DNA from: CAZDKK01 sp964506245
Lineage (GTDB): Bacteria; Eisenbacteria; RBG-16-71-46; CAIMUX01; WJJG01
DNA: 64,000 bases
Direction of reading: 5' to 3'
Assembly (NCBI GenBank): GCA_964506245.1
Contig: CAZDKK010000014.1
Coordinates: 26,006-90,005 of the forward strand
How positions within the stretch are numbered: position 1 is the stretch's first letter; each line of letters starts with the position of its first letter. Made by a program: the position numbers and the translations under genes. Shown piece by piece: positions 9,399 through 22,121 of this stretch. The notes below the pieces were generated by a model. That model worked only from the letters and a program-made list of their open reading frames with translations. It was not told the DNA's origin and ran no database searches.

Positions 9399-10952
9399 TC
9401 ACGCAGCGGCGCACTCCTGCGCGAACGGCAGAGAGACTTCGAACGTGAAGGTCGATCCCTCCCCGACCGTGCTCGAGAGCGTGATGTCGCCGCCCATCAT
9501 GCGGGCCAGCTCGCGGGAGATCGTGAGCCCGAGCCCCGTCCCGCCAAAGGAACGCGCCGTGGACCCATCCGCCTGGCGGAAGCTCTCGAAGATGATCTCC
9601 CTCTTTTCCGCGGGGATCCCAATTCCCGTGTCGATCACGCGAACCGTCAGCTCACAGCGCCCGGGCACGGAGGCGACGGCGCCGGCCAACTCGATCGTCA
9701 CCCGACCGCAGGCCGTGAACTTGACCGCGTTGGAGAGCAGATTGAGGAGAATCTGCAGGATGCGGTGGCCATCTCCGATGAGCGGCGGCAGCGGCGCCGT
9801 CGGCAGGCGGCACTCGAGCGTCAGTCCCTTCTCCTCCGCCTTGGGACGCAGCATCGACGCCGCGCGGTCGATCACCTCTTCGGCTCGGAAGGGCGCCTCG
9901 GCCAGTTCCATTCTGCCCGATTCGATCTTCGAGAAGTCCAGGATGTCATTGATGAGCGCCAGCAGGCTGTCGCCGGACTTCTGGATGTTGGTCACCCATT
10001 CCGCCTGCTCCGGGCTGAGGGTTGAGATGCTCAGCATGTCGGTCAGTCCGATGATCCCGTTGAGCGGCGTGCGGATCTCGTGCGAAACGTTGGCCAGGAA
10101 CTCGGACTTCGTACCGCTCGCATGCTCGGCCGCTTCCTTGGCCGCCCGCAGTTCCGTGGTTCGCTCCTGCACCATGATCTCCAGCCCTTCGGCATAGCGC
10201 TGCACCTGGGCCTGCGACATGCGAAGCTTCCGGTTGCCCGCTTCGATCGCGGCCGCCATCGCGTTGAAGCTCGACCCGAGCTGCCCGATCTCGTCGGGCC
10301 CTGCATCCGTGATCCTCGTGGTCAGGACACCGCCGGCAAGCTTCTGGGCGCCCTGTGCAAGGTGTTGGAGCCGCGAGGCGACGCGTTGAAAGAGCAGGTT
10401 CGAGATCAACATCGACACCGAGAGCGCCAGCACGGCGGTCAGGCCGACGAGGAGACGCCCCTCCAGAGCCCGCAGCCTGTGGCGGCTCAGGTCGGCCAGC
10501 AGGACAACCGTGCCCACTGGCTGGCCGCGATAGCGTACGGCGCGAACCACACGCATGGAGGATTCGCCCGCGAGGTCCGACTCGTTCAGTCTGGATCCCG
10601 CAGAGGCGTCGTCGACGATGAAGCTGCGGCCGGCTTGCCGATCGTAGCAGGCCACGGGCTTGGAGGTCGTGTCCAGCAGCCAGGCAAAGCGGATGTCGGG
10701 GAGCACGCTGAGCGGGGTGAGTGCTTCGGCAGCCGCGTCGGCATCACCGAACACGAGCGCCGGAGCGGCGCTGTAGCCGACGACCGACGCCGTCTGTTCG
10801 GCCATCTCGACGCCGTTGGCGAGGAGCTGACCGTGTTCGCGGTGCAGGAAGAACAGCCCGAGGCTGACGACGGCAATGGTCGTCGTCAGCAGCGTGAAAC
10901 CGAGCAGTCGTTCACGCAAGGAAAGGCGTGAGATCACTTCCCGCAGATGCAC
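9399..10952 (-). CDS. Membrane-bound sensor histidine kinase (CHASE8-like, HAMP, HisKA, HATPase)
   Basis: The 517-residue kinase has a membrane segment at residues 18-36, a periplasmic sensor (about 37-160) of the CHASE8 type, a second membrane segment (168-188), HAMP (about 189-240), a coiled coil, HisKA with phospho-acceptor His291 in NVSHEIRTPLNG, and HATPase_c with the N box (LLSNAVKFT), G1 (DTGIGIP), F (FESFRQADGS) and G2 (GGTGLGL). It lacks a receiver domain, so it is not a hybrid kinase, and I see no response regulator gene beside it. The GTG start follows GGGGGAGAG closely. It lies 15 bases downstream of the YfiR-like gene, so the two are probably co-transcribed. The periplasmic YfiR-like protein presumably controls the sensor domain, as YfiR controls YfiN in Pseudomonas. 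Confidence 0.93.
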   Translation of the reverse strand: MHLREVISRLSLRERLLGFTLLTTTIAVVSLGLFFLHREHGQLLANGVEMAEQTASVVGYSAAPALVFGDADAAAEALTPLSVLPDIRFAWLLDTTSKPVACYDRQAGRSFIVDDASAGSRLNESDLAGESSMRVVRAVRYRGQPVGTVVLLADLSRHRLRALEGRLLVGLTAVLALSVSMLISNLLFQRVASRLQHLAQGAQKLAGGVLTTRITDAGPDEIGQLGSSFNAMAAAIEAGNRKLRMSQAQVQRYAEGLEIMVQERTTELRAAKEAAEHASGTKSEFLANVSHEIRTPLNGIIGLTDMLSISTLSPEQAEWVTNIQKSGDSLLALINDILDFSKIESGRMELAEAPFRAEEVIDRAASMLRPKAEEKGLTLECRLPTAPLPPLIGDGHRILQILLNLLSNAVKFTACGRVTIELAGAVASVPGRCELTVRVIDTGIGIPAEKREIIFESFRQADGSTARSFGGTGLGLTISRELARMMGGDITLSSTVGEGSTFTFEVSLPFAQECAAA

Positions 10953-10967
10953 CTCTCCCCCGTCATC

Positions 10968-11597
10968 TCAGCACAACCGCGCTCGGTCCTCGCGGACCAG
11001 GATGATCCCCTGGTGTCCGTGCGCGAGTTGCAGCAGCCGCGAGCTGATCTTGATCGCCGCCGCGCGGGCGGCAGCCAGGTTGATGTCAAAGCAGATCTTG
11101 GTCGACTCCCGACTGAGAATGATCACCGTGTCGCGGCCCGACTCCAAACGGCTGTCGATGGTGAGCACGCCGGCCCGGTGCGCTCTCTCGATCAGGTCAG
11201 GCGCTCCCCCCGTCGCGGTGCCGGCCAGCACCAGGATGTCGAGGGGAGTCGGGTCACCCGAACTGCTCACTGCTTCCACATGCACGACCCGAGGGACCCC
11301 CGGGAGCAGCCCTCCCTCCGGCTGGGCATTGTGTTGGGCGGCCAGCCGATCGAGGGCGGCAAGCAGTTCCTCCCCATCCACGACGCCGATGCGCAGGGTA
11401 TCCCCGAGCGGGTGCGACCACGTCAGGAAGGCCGGGAACTTCAGGATGAAGGCAGCGCGGATCTCCGCCTCCGGCAACTGGCGTTGCGCCAGGGTCGGGG
11501 TCGACACGGCGAGCAGCGCCCCGCAGGCAAGCGCAGCTACGAGCGCAAGCCGATGCCACCTGGCGTGTCGCGAAGGACTACCGGCGCCGGGGACCAT
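10968..11597 (-). CDS. YfiR-like periplasmic protein (DUF4154)
   Basis: The ATG at 11597 begins a signal peptide (RHARWHRLALVAALACGALLA, cleavage near TLAQ). The mature part shows the YfiR/DUF4154 pattern: EAEIRAAFILKFPAFLTWS at the start, LRIGVVDGEELLAAL, LDILVLAGT, GVLTIDSR, and a closing FDINLAAARAAAIKISSRLLQLA. Length is 209 residues, normal for the family. The frame stays open to 11726, but that extension has no signal-like character. Known YfiR is a periplasmic repressor of a membrane sensor/cyclase. Here the downstream partner is a histidine kinase, and a TonB-dependent receptor is divergently encoded. This three-gene combination recurs in Gram-negative bacteria and suggests that receptor or envelope status is sensed. 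Confidence 0.88.
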   Translation of the reverse strand: MVPGAGSPSRHARWHRLALVAALACGALLAVSTPTLAQRQLPEAEIRAAFILKFPAFLTWSHPLGDTLRIGVVDGEELLAALDRLAAQHNAQPEGGLLPGVPRVVHVEAVSSSGDPTPLDILVLAGTATGGAPDLIERAHRAGVLTIDSRLESGRDTVIILSRESTKICFDINLAAARAAAIKISSRLLQLAHGHQGIILVREDRARLC

Positions 11598-11948
11598 GGA
11601 TCTGCCTACGTCCGCGTGCTGGTCGCCGCCTGGACCAACTCCCGCCGGACAGTTGTGGACAGACTCTTTCCCTCGGGAGTCCGAAACCCGCAACTCCCGC
11701 GGTTCACATGGGTAAACATCGGCCAATGCCGGATGGGTCTTTAGGTGACGGCTCCGGCAGAAGCCGAGGGGCTGACCGAGGGCGCGCGTGCTCCCATGCG
11801 CGAGTGGCCCCTGCGCAGCGCAATATTGCGCAAGGGACAGGTGAAGAGCGCCGAAGGAATCTGGGGATGTTTACGGTGGTTGGCAAGCTCGCTGAGCAGC
11901 GCGCGGGATGGCCCGCCCATCTTCGTCTCAGAGTAGAGGATCGCCACG
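11598..11948. other. Divergent intergenic region between YfiR-like and TonB receptor genes
   Basis: About 350 bases without a supportable gene. They must hold promoters for both directions. The only clear structure is the 14-bp perfect palindrome described separately. I looked for cobalamin, TPP and c-di-GMP riboswitch landmarks and found none. Confidence 0.5.
11818..11831. promoter_or_regulatory. 14-bp perfect palindrome, possible operator
   Basis: GCGCAATATTGCGC is perfectly self-complementary, lies 118 bases before the receptor start, and is preceded by a related TGCGCA. A repressor or activator site is a plausible reading; no binding protein can be named. Confidence 0.3.
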
Positions 11949-14000
11949 ATGAGGAACACGAATCTGACCGCGGCGCTGTGGGCGGCCTGCCTCGCGATGC
12001 TCGGCGCAGCGGCCTCAGCGACGACCTCGTGTGCCAGCGTGCAGGTATCCCCGGGCGCGGATCCTCGGGCATCATCTGTCGAGCGCGATCTCGAAGCTCG
12101 CGACATCATGACCCTCCGGCTCGAGGATCTGCTCAACGTCGAGATCCTCGTGGCATCCGCTGAGCCCAGCACCGTGCGGGATGCGCCGGCGGTTGTGACC
12201 GTGGTGACCCGCGAGGAGATCCAGCAGTCGGGCGCCCGTGATCTGATCGATGCCTTGCGACTCGTCTCGGGATTCGAATTCGGCATAGACATCTGGGGCG
12301 TCATCGGTGTCGGCTTCCGCGGACACTGGGGTCACGAGGCCAAGATCATGCTCGCCGTGGACGGCTTGGTGCTCAACGAGCTGATGTACGGCAACCTCGC
12401 ATTTGGCGAGCACATACCCGTCGATGCGATCGAGCGAATCGAGATCATACGCGGCCCGGGCTCGGTGATTCACGGCAACTTCGCCGAGCTGGGGGTGATC
12501 AACGTGGTCACGAGAATCGGGGCGGAGCGGACCGGTCTTCGTGGCGTCCTGGCCGCCGGGACCTTCGAGGACGGCGTCTCGCGTGGCAGGATCGGGGCCA
12601 GCTACGGAACCGCGCTGGGCAGCGAATCCTACTTGGGCGCCTCCGTGTTTGGGTCCAACGCTAGGCCGAGTCTGCGAACCTACACGGATATCTTCGGGAA
12701 CTCGTACGATATGGAGGATGATCACGACCTGCGGGCCCTGAATCTCGGTTTGCACTACCGCCAGGGACCCGTACGCGCGCAGTTCTACTACGACGGGTAC
12801 AGAACCACGTTTCGGGACGGGTACGACGCGATTCTCCCCGCGTCGATCGGCGCGGATTTCATATCCTATCTGGGCGACATCTCTTGCGTTTTCACCCCGC
12901 GGCCCGGTCTCACGATCACACCCGTCCTGAAGGCGAAGTATCAGGAACCGTGGAGAAGCACGGACGTTCCTCCGGAGGATTTCTCCTTCTACAACCCCAC
13001 CGCTCAGCAGTATGGCGCCACGCTGAAGATGAACTGGGACGCTTCGGACACTTTCTCTCTGCTCGCTGGTGGCGACTACGATCGCGAAGAGGGGCGCTAC
13101 AGTGACGAGATGCCCTACACCTTCTCCAATGGCAAGAAGAGCATCGACTTCCGGCGCAGTGCTGTCTTTGCTGAGGGGTACCTCAAGACCGTCCCGGCGC
13201 ATGTGACCATGGGCCTGCGCATCGAGGACCACAGTGCGTACAACAGCGCAGTCACGCCACGCGTGGGGATCACGCGGTTCTTTGGCGCCACGCACGTCAA
13301 GCTCATCTACAATCGCTCCTTCCGTGCCCCGAGCATCGAGCAGATCTCCTTCGGCCAAGACGTCGAGACCGAGGAGGCCGACGTCTACGAGATGGAAGTC
13401 GGCCACCAATTCGGCAATGTGGCCTATCTGGGCGCCAACATCTACGACATTCAGGTTCACCGTCCGATCTTCTATTTCTACGACACGGAGGAAGAGATCG
13501 ACACGTTCCGCAACCTCGACGACCTCGGGTCGCGGGGCTTCGAGCTCGAGGGACGACTCCACGGGCGACTGGGTCAGCTCACCGCACGGCACTCGTTCTA
13601 CACGGCCTCGAAGCGGGACTTGGATTACTATGCCGCTCCCGGCGACGACGATCTGTTCCTGGCCTTCCCAGCACACAAGTTTACCCTGGCCGCGGGGATT
13701 CATGTCACGCACGCGCTGAGCGTGAACCCGTCGCTGATCTGGACGAGTGCACGGCATGCGTACGACCGCTATGACCCCGAGACAGAACAACCGCTGGCGA
13801 GCAAGCTGCCGGCCGAGGCGCTGACCCACCTCTATCTGCTGTACGAGGGTTTGTACGGCGGCGCCGTTGACGTGGGCCTGGGCGTCTACGATCTCTTCGA
13901 CACCAACCACGATTTCATCCAACCGTACAATGGGCAGCACGCACCGTTCCCGGGGCCGGGACGGGAGATCGTGTTGAAAGTGGGGCTGGACCTGGAGTAG
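11949..14000 (+). CDS. TonB-dependent outer-membrane receptor
   Basis: A 683-residue receptor, close to the family's usual length. The signal peptide (residues 1-25) precedes a short region and the plug domain (about 60-180) with its typical opening LRLEDLLNVEILVASAEPSTVRDAPAVVTVV (cited in parts: EDLLNVEI, DAPAVVTVV, EEIQQSG), then IERIEIIRGPGSVIHG and VINVVTR. The rest is an alternating beta-barrel that ends with a hydrophobic/aromatic strand (GREIVLKVGLDLE). The ligand is not predictable; receptors of this LEDLL...VASAEP subgroup are often next to YfiR and signalling genes rather than iron genes. TAGAGGA lies 9 bases before the ATG. It is convergent with the large hydrolase gene downstream. 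Confidence 0.93.
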   Translation: MRNTNLTAALWAACLAMLGAAASATTSCASVQVSPGADPRASSVERDLEARDIMTLRLEDLLNVEILVASAEPSTVRDAPAVVTVVTREEIQQSGARDLIDALRLVSGFEFGIDIWGVIGVGFRGHWGHEAKIMLAVDGLVLNELMYGNLAFGEHIPVDAIERIEIIRGPGSVIHGNFAELGVINVVTRIGAERTGLRGVLAAGTFEDGVSRGRIGASYGTALGSESYLGASVFGSNARPSLRTYTDIFGNSYDMEDDHDLRALNLGLHYRQGPVRAQFYYDGYRTTFRDGYDAILPASIGADFISYLGDISCVFTPRPGLTITPVLKAKYQEPWRSTDVPPEDFSFYNPTAQQYGATLKMNWDASDTFSLLAGGDYDREEGRYSDEMPYTFSNGKKSIDFRRSAVFAEGYLKTVPAHVTMGLRIEDHSAYNSAVTPRVGITRFFGATHVKLIYNRSFRAPSIEQISFGQDVETEEADVYEMEVGHQFGNVAYLGANIYDIQVHRPIFYFYDTEEEIDTFRNLDDLGSRGFELEGRLHGRLGQLTARHSFYTASKRDLDYYAAPGDDDLFLAFPAHKFTLAAGIHVTHALSVNPSLIWTSARHAYDRYDPETEQPLASKLPAEALTHLYLLYEGLYGGAVDVGLGVYDLFDTNHDFIQPYNGQHAPFPGPGREIVLKVGLDLE

Positions 14001-14064
14001 GCCGGCGTCCCCTGGCGCCCGGGCCCGGCGGAGTGGGATGCGGCCGGCTCGGTCGCGACCGCGA

Positions 14065-16962
14065 TCAGTAGTAGTTCCTCAAGGTCAACCGCCGGGTCTC
14101 GCCCCCGGCGAGGGTGAGCGTGACCTCCCGCCCGGCCTGGGCGTAGTTCCACTCCCCCGTCTCCTTCCAGTACCTCACTGGATCGATCGATTCGCCGTCG
14201 ACGGCGACGATGCGATCCCCGATCTTCCAGCCGGTCTCTTCGGCCGGACTGCCGGGAGCGACGAACACGACCTGCAAGGTGTCCCCAGCCAGCTCGAGGG
14301 CCAAGCCGCTGCGCTCCCTGCGGAAGGCCCCGTCATCCCAACCCTGACCCGGCTCCAGATAGAGGCATTCGCTCGGATAGTCGAAGAGCACCCGGAAGCG
14401 TGAGAGAATGCCGGCGCCAAGTCTCCCCGCCTGGCGCCGCGTGCCCTCGGAACCCGCTCCGAGACCCGAGAAGGTGGCCGGCACGTTTTCGAGGACGAAG
14501 CCCGCGATGGTGAAGGAACGCAGGGTCGTCGCCTTCGAGGTCGTGCGTCCCCCGACGCCCCCGCCCAGGTGTTCGGAGATCGGGGAACGCCCATCGAGGA
14601 GACGGTGCTCCTCGGCGTAGGCGCCGTAGACCTCGAGGGTCCCCCCGCTCCCGGTATCCAGATGGAAGCGCGCCGGCCCGAGATTCTCGATCGCGGCCTC
14701 GATCTCGCGGTGCCCGCCCTCCATCGGAAACAGGGGCGCCTTCTGCCCGGGGCCCTCGTAGTGGAAGGTCGCGGGATCGAGAAAGCGGATGCGAGCGTTC
14801 GGGTAGTCCAGGTCGACGATGAGGTTGTTGAACACCTCCTTGCCGAAGATGACGGGCAGCGGGCGCCCCAGCATCCGGCCGGTGCTGGCGAGATCGATCA
14901 CGACCACGCTGAGGCTGTCCGCCAGGAGCCCCGCCGCCTCGATTCGCACGCCGGAGACGATCGCGGCGGTCGTGTTCCCTCCGGCCCCCTCGGCGGCCAG
15001 CTCCCCCGCGGCCTCGAGCCCGAGCGTATCCGCGAAGGCGCGGTCCAGCACCGTCATCCCCGCGCCCGAGTCGAGGAGCAGATCGGTCTCCACGCCGTTG
15101 ACCCGACCTCGCAGGTAGAGATATCGATGGCGGAACAGGTCGACGGGGCTCCAATCGGTGGCCGTCCCTTGCGCGATGCGGACCGGCTTCTTGACCGGCA
15201 GGGGGGGATCGAAGAGCGCGTCGGCGAGGTGGGTGTTGATCTCGATCCCCTCCCACTGGATGAGCTGGTTCTCCGCCGGGTTCGACATGCTCGTCTCCTG
15301 GCGGAAGGGGAATCGCAGTCCTTCGACCTCGCGCCACTCGGTCAGATGGATCCAGGACTCCTCGTTGTCGACGCGGCTGCGCTGCCACTCCAGACCGCCG
15401 TCGGCGGGATCGAGGAGCAGATCGAACTCGTCCCCGTTGGGATAGGTGAAACGCACATCCTCCCAGCTTCGCCCCGCCCGCTCGAGCATCCCCTGGTGGG
15501 TGATTGCGGTGCCCTCTCCCTGCAGGTGAAGGCCGAAGGCGCGGGCCAGCGCCCGCCGCTCCTCTTCCGCTTCATGCTGCCCGAGGGGCTCCGGTTGGCC
15601 GGATGGACTGAGGGAGTAGGCCTCTGCGGGCGTGACGGTCGTGCCGCCCTCGAGGACCATCAGATCGTACGTGGCCCGCATGTAGCCATCGCGGCGAGAC
15701 CTGGCCGCGATGGTGCCGCTCAGGCCGGACGCGCTCAGTTTCCCGCTCTGCGTGATGTCTTGAAGCCCCGCCAGACGTTCCCAACCCCCGAGCCAGGCCA
15801 CATGGCGCTCGATGGCCGCAGCAGCGGGAGATGCAGCGTCGTGCGCGCTCGCGGCCGCTGCCGGGCGCCGGACTGCATCCAGGACGCGGTCGTAAAAGAC
15901 CTGGATCGGCCGGCTCGACTCCTCGCCGGTCTTGGCGTCGCCGAGAATGACCACGACCATGTCGTGCTCCGGGACGACGAAGATGTACTGGCCGAAGCGC
16001 CCCCGGGCAAAGGGGACATACTCGCGGCCGTTCCCCTGCCAGTCGGGGGCGCCGATCCACCAGAGATAGCCGTACCCGGAGGGCGGCTGGCCGGGGGCGG
16101 TCAGATCGACCTGCATGCTGAGGGACTTGCGGACCCAGTCCTCGGGAACGACCTGCACATCCCCCCAGCGACCGTTGTTCAAGTAGAGCAACCCGAATCG
16201 GGCGGCGTCCCTGGCCGTCAGGAGCAGGCCGCCGCCGGTGTGAGTATGACCTTCCGCGTTGGCCACCCAGAACTTCTTCTCGATGCCGAGCGGCTGGAAG
16301 AGGTGGCGCTCGGCGTACTGCAGAGCGTGCATTCCCGTGCGGTTCTTGAGCATCGCTGACAGCAGCACTGCCGCCCCGCTGTCGTAGTTGAACTTCGTCC
16401 CCGGCGGGTCGAGCATGGGGCGGTCGAGGTAGAACTTGTCCCAACCGGTCGCCCGCTTGTTGAGCATCTCGAGCGGCGAGTTCGGCCCGCTCTCGTGGAA
16501 GTCGACGCCCGTGCGCATGGTCAGGAGGTCCTCGAGCCGCATCGCCTCCTTGCGCTCATCGCGGTTGGCGATCTCCTTCATGTCCGGGAAGAAGTCGAGG
16601 ACCTTCTCATCCAACCCCTTGAATTCGCCCCGGGCGAGGGCGATGCCGACCAGGGCCGAGGTGACGCTCTTGGTGACGGACTGCAGGGTGTGGACGCGAC
16701 CGGCCTCCCAGCCGTTGAAGTACTCCTCGACCACCAGACTGCCGTGGCGAACCACCACCAGGGCGTCGAGCTGGGGGCAGAGCTCCCCCTTGCGGATGGA
16801 TTCGATCAACCCGGACAGCTTCTGCGCATCCAGGCCCTGCTCCTCAGGCTTCGCGATGGGCCAGTCCCAGGCGGGCGGCGTCTGCGGATTCGCCTGTTCC
16901 ACGGCCAGGGCGGAGAGCAGGACGATCGACAGAGCAGCCACGGAACGTTCGATCTGCTGCAT
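14065..16962 (-). CDS. Multidomain exported hydrolase: class C beta-lactamase fold, LolA-like segment, two retropepsin-like domains, PDZ
   Basis: AGGAGG eight bases upstream fixes the ATG at 16962, which opens a signal peptide (residues 1-27). Domain order in the 965 residues: a serine beta-lactamase/penicillin-binding fold (about 35-380) with Ser95-x-x-Lys98 in SVTKSV, a tyrosine motif in FNYDSGAAVL and HTHTGGG; then a region (about 400-590) resembling LolA-like lipoprotein-sorting domains that often precede aspartyl proteases; then two retropepsin-like halves with DSGAGMTVLD and a later LDTGSGG; and a C-terminal PDZ domain (FVAPGSPAEETGWKIGDRIVAVDG). Each part is known in secreted proteins, but a serine beta-lactamase-type hydrolase fused to an aspartyl-protease/PDZ unit is unusual. 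It is monocistronic and convergent with the TonB receptor. Substrates are unknown; peptides or peptidoglycan-related esters are possible. Confidence 0.85.
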   Translation of the reverse strand: MQQIERSVAALSIVLLSALAVEQANPQTPPAWDWPIAKPEEQGLDAQKLSGLIESIRKGELCPQLDALVVVRHGSLVVEEYFNGWEAGRVHTLQSVTKSVTSALVGIALARGEFKGLDEKVLDFFPDMKEIANRDERKEAMRLEDLLTMRTGVDFHESGPNSPLEMLNKRATGWDKFYLDRPMLDPPGTKFNYDSGAAVLLSAMLKNRTGMHALQYAERHLFQPLGIEKKFWVANAEGHTHTGGGLLLTARDAARFGLLYLNNGRWGDVQVVPEDWVRKSLSMQVDLTAPGQPPSGYGYLWWIGAPDWQGNGREYVPFARGRFGQYIFVVPEHDMVVVILGDAKTGEESSRPIQVFYDRVLDAVRRPAAAASAHDAASPAAAAIERHVAWLGGWERLAGLQDITQSGKLSASGLSGTIAARSRRDGYMRATYDLMVLEGGTTVTPAEAYSLSPSGQPEPLGQHEAEEERRALARAFGLHLQGEGTAITHQGMLERAGRSWEDVRFTYPNGDEFDLLLDPADGGLEWQRSRVDNEESWIHLTEWREVEGLRFPFRQETSMSNPAENQLIQWEGIEINTHLADALFDPPLPVKKPVRIAQGTATDWSPVDLFRHRYLYLRGRVNGVETDLLLDSGAGMTVLDRAFADTLGLEAAGELAAEGAGGNTTAAIVSGVRIEAAGLLADSLSVVVIDLASTGRMLGRPLPVIFGKEVFNNLIVDLDYPNARIRFLDPATFHYEGPGQKAPLFPMEGGHREIEAAIENLGPARFHLDTGSGGTLEVYGAYAEEHRLLDGRSPISEHLGGGVGGRTTSKATTLRSFTIAGFVLENVPATFSGLGAGSEGTRRQAGRLGAGILSRFRVLFDYPSECLYLEPGQGWDDGAFRRERSGLALELAGDTLQVVFVAPGSPAEETGWKIGDRIVAVDGESIDPVRYWKETGEWNYAQAGREVTLTLAGGETRRLTLRNYY

Positions 16963-17167
16963 CGGAGGCGCCTCCTCCGCGTCGTGCCCCACCTCCGGGG
17001 GCTGGGGTGGAGCGGTTCGGGACACGACCGCCGAGAGTCTACTGCGGCACCTGCGCGAATGGCAAGGGCGGGCAGATGGATCACTCTTCTCTGCCATGGC
17101 CGCAGCCCCTTTCCACCCCACCAGCCCAGGCCAGTCGAGTGTCCAAGGAACCCGGATGCGCTATACC

Positions 17168-17423
17168 TCACTCCACCTCGAATCCCTGGCTGGAGAACTT
17201 CAGCGTCCGCCCATTCTCCGTCACCACCCGCACCACGTGGTCGGGCACGCCTTCCGGCAGCGACGCCTCGATGTCGAGCGTCACCCTGGCCTTGGCCCCC
17301 GGCAGCGCCGCGAGGTGCGCGATCACCTCCTCGGCGATCTTGCCGGCGTCGGAGCCGAGGCGCATGGGGTTGCACAGCTCGACGGTGCCGTAGAAGCGCC
17401 GCGGCTTGGGTGGGGGCGCTGGC
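17168..17423 (-). pseudogene. 3' remnant of a DUF499-family gene
   Basis: The last 84 or so codons of a DUF499 protein (NPMRLGSDAGKIAEEV, LPEGVPDHVVRVV, LKFSSQGFEVE) are preserved, with an in-frame TAG where homology stops near 17423. It matches the 3' ends of the genes at 18744 and 62712. At several differing sites (CTTCAGCGTCCGCCCATT; GGGTGGGGGCG) it agrees with the 62712 copy rather than the neighbouring 18744 copy. No start with a ribosome binding site precedes it, so it is taken as a dead fragment left by recombination. Confidence 0.8.
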
Positions 17424-17574
17424 TAGCGTTGTGACCAAGTCCTATCGTAGGGTGCCGCGGGTTCCGCGAGGCATCTTCGGGAAGGGCCCGCGAACGAACC
17501 ACGGGATCACTCGATGCAGGAGGAGATCTTCTCGTCTATCGCCTGCCGTATCCAGCGAAGTGTACAACGAAGGG

Positions 17575-18270
17575 TCAGCCCCGCCGCTTGCGGAAATGTG
17601 CCAGCGTACCCAGGCCGGCGAGGCTCACGGCCAGAAGCGTAACGACACCTGGCTCAGGGACAGCTCGGACGCCACCCAAGTCGAGCTGGTAGTCGAACCC
17701 CCACTCGTACCACACCGGTCCCATCCAATCCGCTAAGGGATTGGCCGCACCGGGACCGTTGGGGGCCCATTCGCCTGTGTAGTACAGTGGATCCTCAACG
17801 TCCCAGATCAGTTGATCGATGGAATCGACCGGATCCCGGTTGTATCTCGACAATGCGAGGTAGTAGTTGCCTGGCGCAGGCACGAGCGCCCCCGTGATTG
17901 TCGACAGCTGATTGCCAAGGGTGTAATCCCCGACATCCTCGTTGAAGACCACGCCGCGTCCCCCCGCGTCGAAGAGGTACAGCGTTGTGTCGTTGGAGTA
18001 CCACAATGGGCCATAGGTATACGGATTGTCGGTGCTGGCCATGAACAGCGCCACGTCGTAGATGTTGACGTAGTAGACATCCACGTCATCCGGGTACCCA
18101 AGCGAACCGTAGATCGTGGAGAGGTCTCCCGTTCCCACGGGGGTCTCTGCGCTGCTCAAGAGTTCCCCCGCATCCATTTCGTACCAGACCAAACCGTGCG
18201 CGGGCAAAGCCGCGAGCGCCAGCGCCGCCAATCCAATCCCGAAGTGACGAATCATGCCCATCTGGCCCAT
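17575..18270 (-). CDS. PEP-CTERM sorted exported protein
   Basis: GGAGG six bases upstream selects the ATG at 18270. The 231-residue protein has an N-terminal signal peptide (MGQMGMIRHFGIGLAALALA, cleaved near ALPAHG). It ends with VPEPG, a hydrophobic stretch and a basic tail (FRKRRG), the exact form of a PEP-CTERM signal handled by exosortase, which usually goes with exopolysaccharide-producing biofilm bacteria. The mature domain is acidic and rich in Tyr/Trp/Asp (DDVDVYYVNIYD, GNYYLALSRYN), like pre-peptidase C-terminal or calcium-binding beta-sandwich domains. Exosortase itself is not in the window. It lies between two DUF499 3' ends and is not obviously part of the defence island. Confidence 0.8.
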   Translation of the reverse strand: MGQMGMIRHFGIGLAALALAALPAHGLVWYEMDAGELLSSAETPVGTGDLSTIYGSLGYPDDVDVYYVNIYDVALFMASTDNPYTYGPLWYSNDTTLYLFDAGGRGVVFNEDVGDYTLGNQLSTITGALVPAPGNYYLALSRYNRDPVDSIDQLIWDVEDPLYYTGEWAPNGPGAANPLADWMGPVWYEWGFDYQLDLGGVRAVPEPGVVTLLAVSLAGLGTLAHFRKRRG

Positions 18271-18743
18271 GGTGAACCTCCGCGAAGCATCTTGCTGTCC
18301 GCCATCAGGAAACACCCCACTGCTTCATGTCGCCCTCGATGATTCCACCACCCTGCCGGCCCTGCATGGGCGCTCCAAAGGACGACCCACAATTGTCCAA
18401 GCAGGCTACGTGCCACAGGGCTCAGAACATGCACTGCCTTGAATCTCTTGGAGTTGCGCATCAGGGCCATCGCGCCGTGGGCTCTTTCGATGTACTGACT
18501 GTCTGAGCAGCCTGACACTGCCAGGACTTGGCTGCCGGGGGCGTGAGACATAACCACAACCCCAGTAGTGAGTTGAGAGAGCGGTCGCGATTCTTGTGGG
18601 TGTTTCCGTTGGCAGACATCGCATCTCGCTCATCGGCCTCAGGTTCGAGAATATCGCGCCCCGCTGTGCGCCGGTGGAGATGGATTGGCCGGTCGCTTGC
18701 TTGCTGCCGACTTCCCCTGGCGAATGGCGTTCGGCGAGATTCC
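18271..18743. other. Gene-free stretch between PEP-CTERM and DUF499 genes
   Basis: I see no supportable gene in these 470 bases. Short open frames exist on both strands but lack ribosome sites and family signatures. The left end must carry the promoter of the PEP-CTERM gene. It is near the edge of the defence island and may be junction debris. Confidence 0.4.

Positions 18744-22121
<3,378 letters not shown>

Noticed and set aside
11598..11948. A riboswitch before the TonB receptor
   Set aside because: Conserved boxes of cobalamin, TPP and c-di-GMP riboswitches are not found; only a palindrome is clear.
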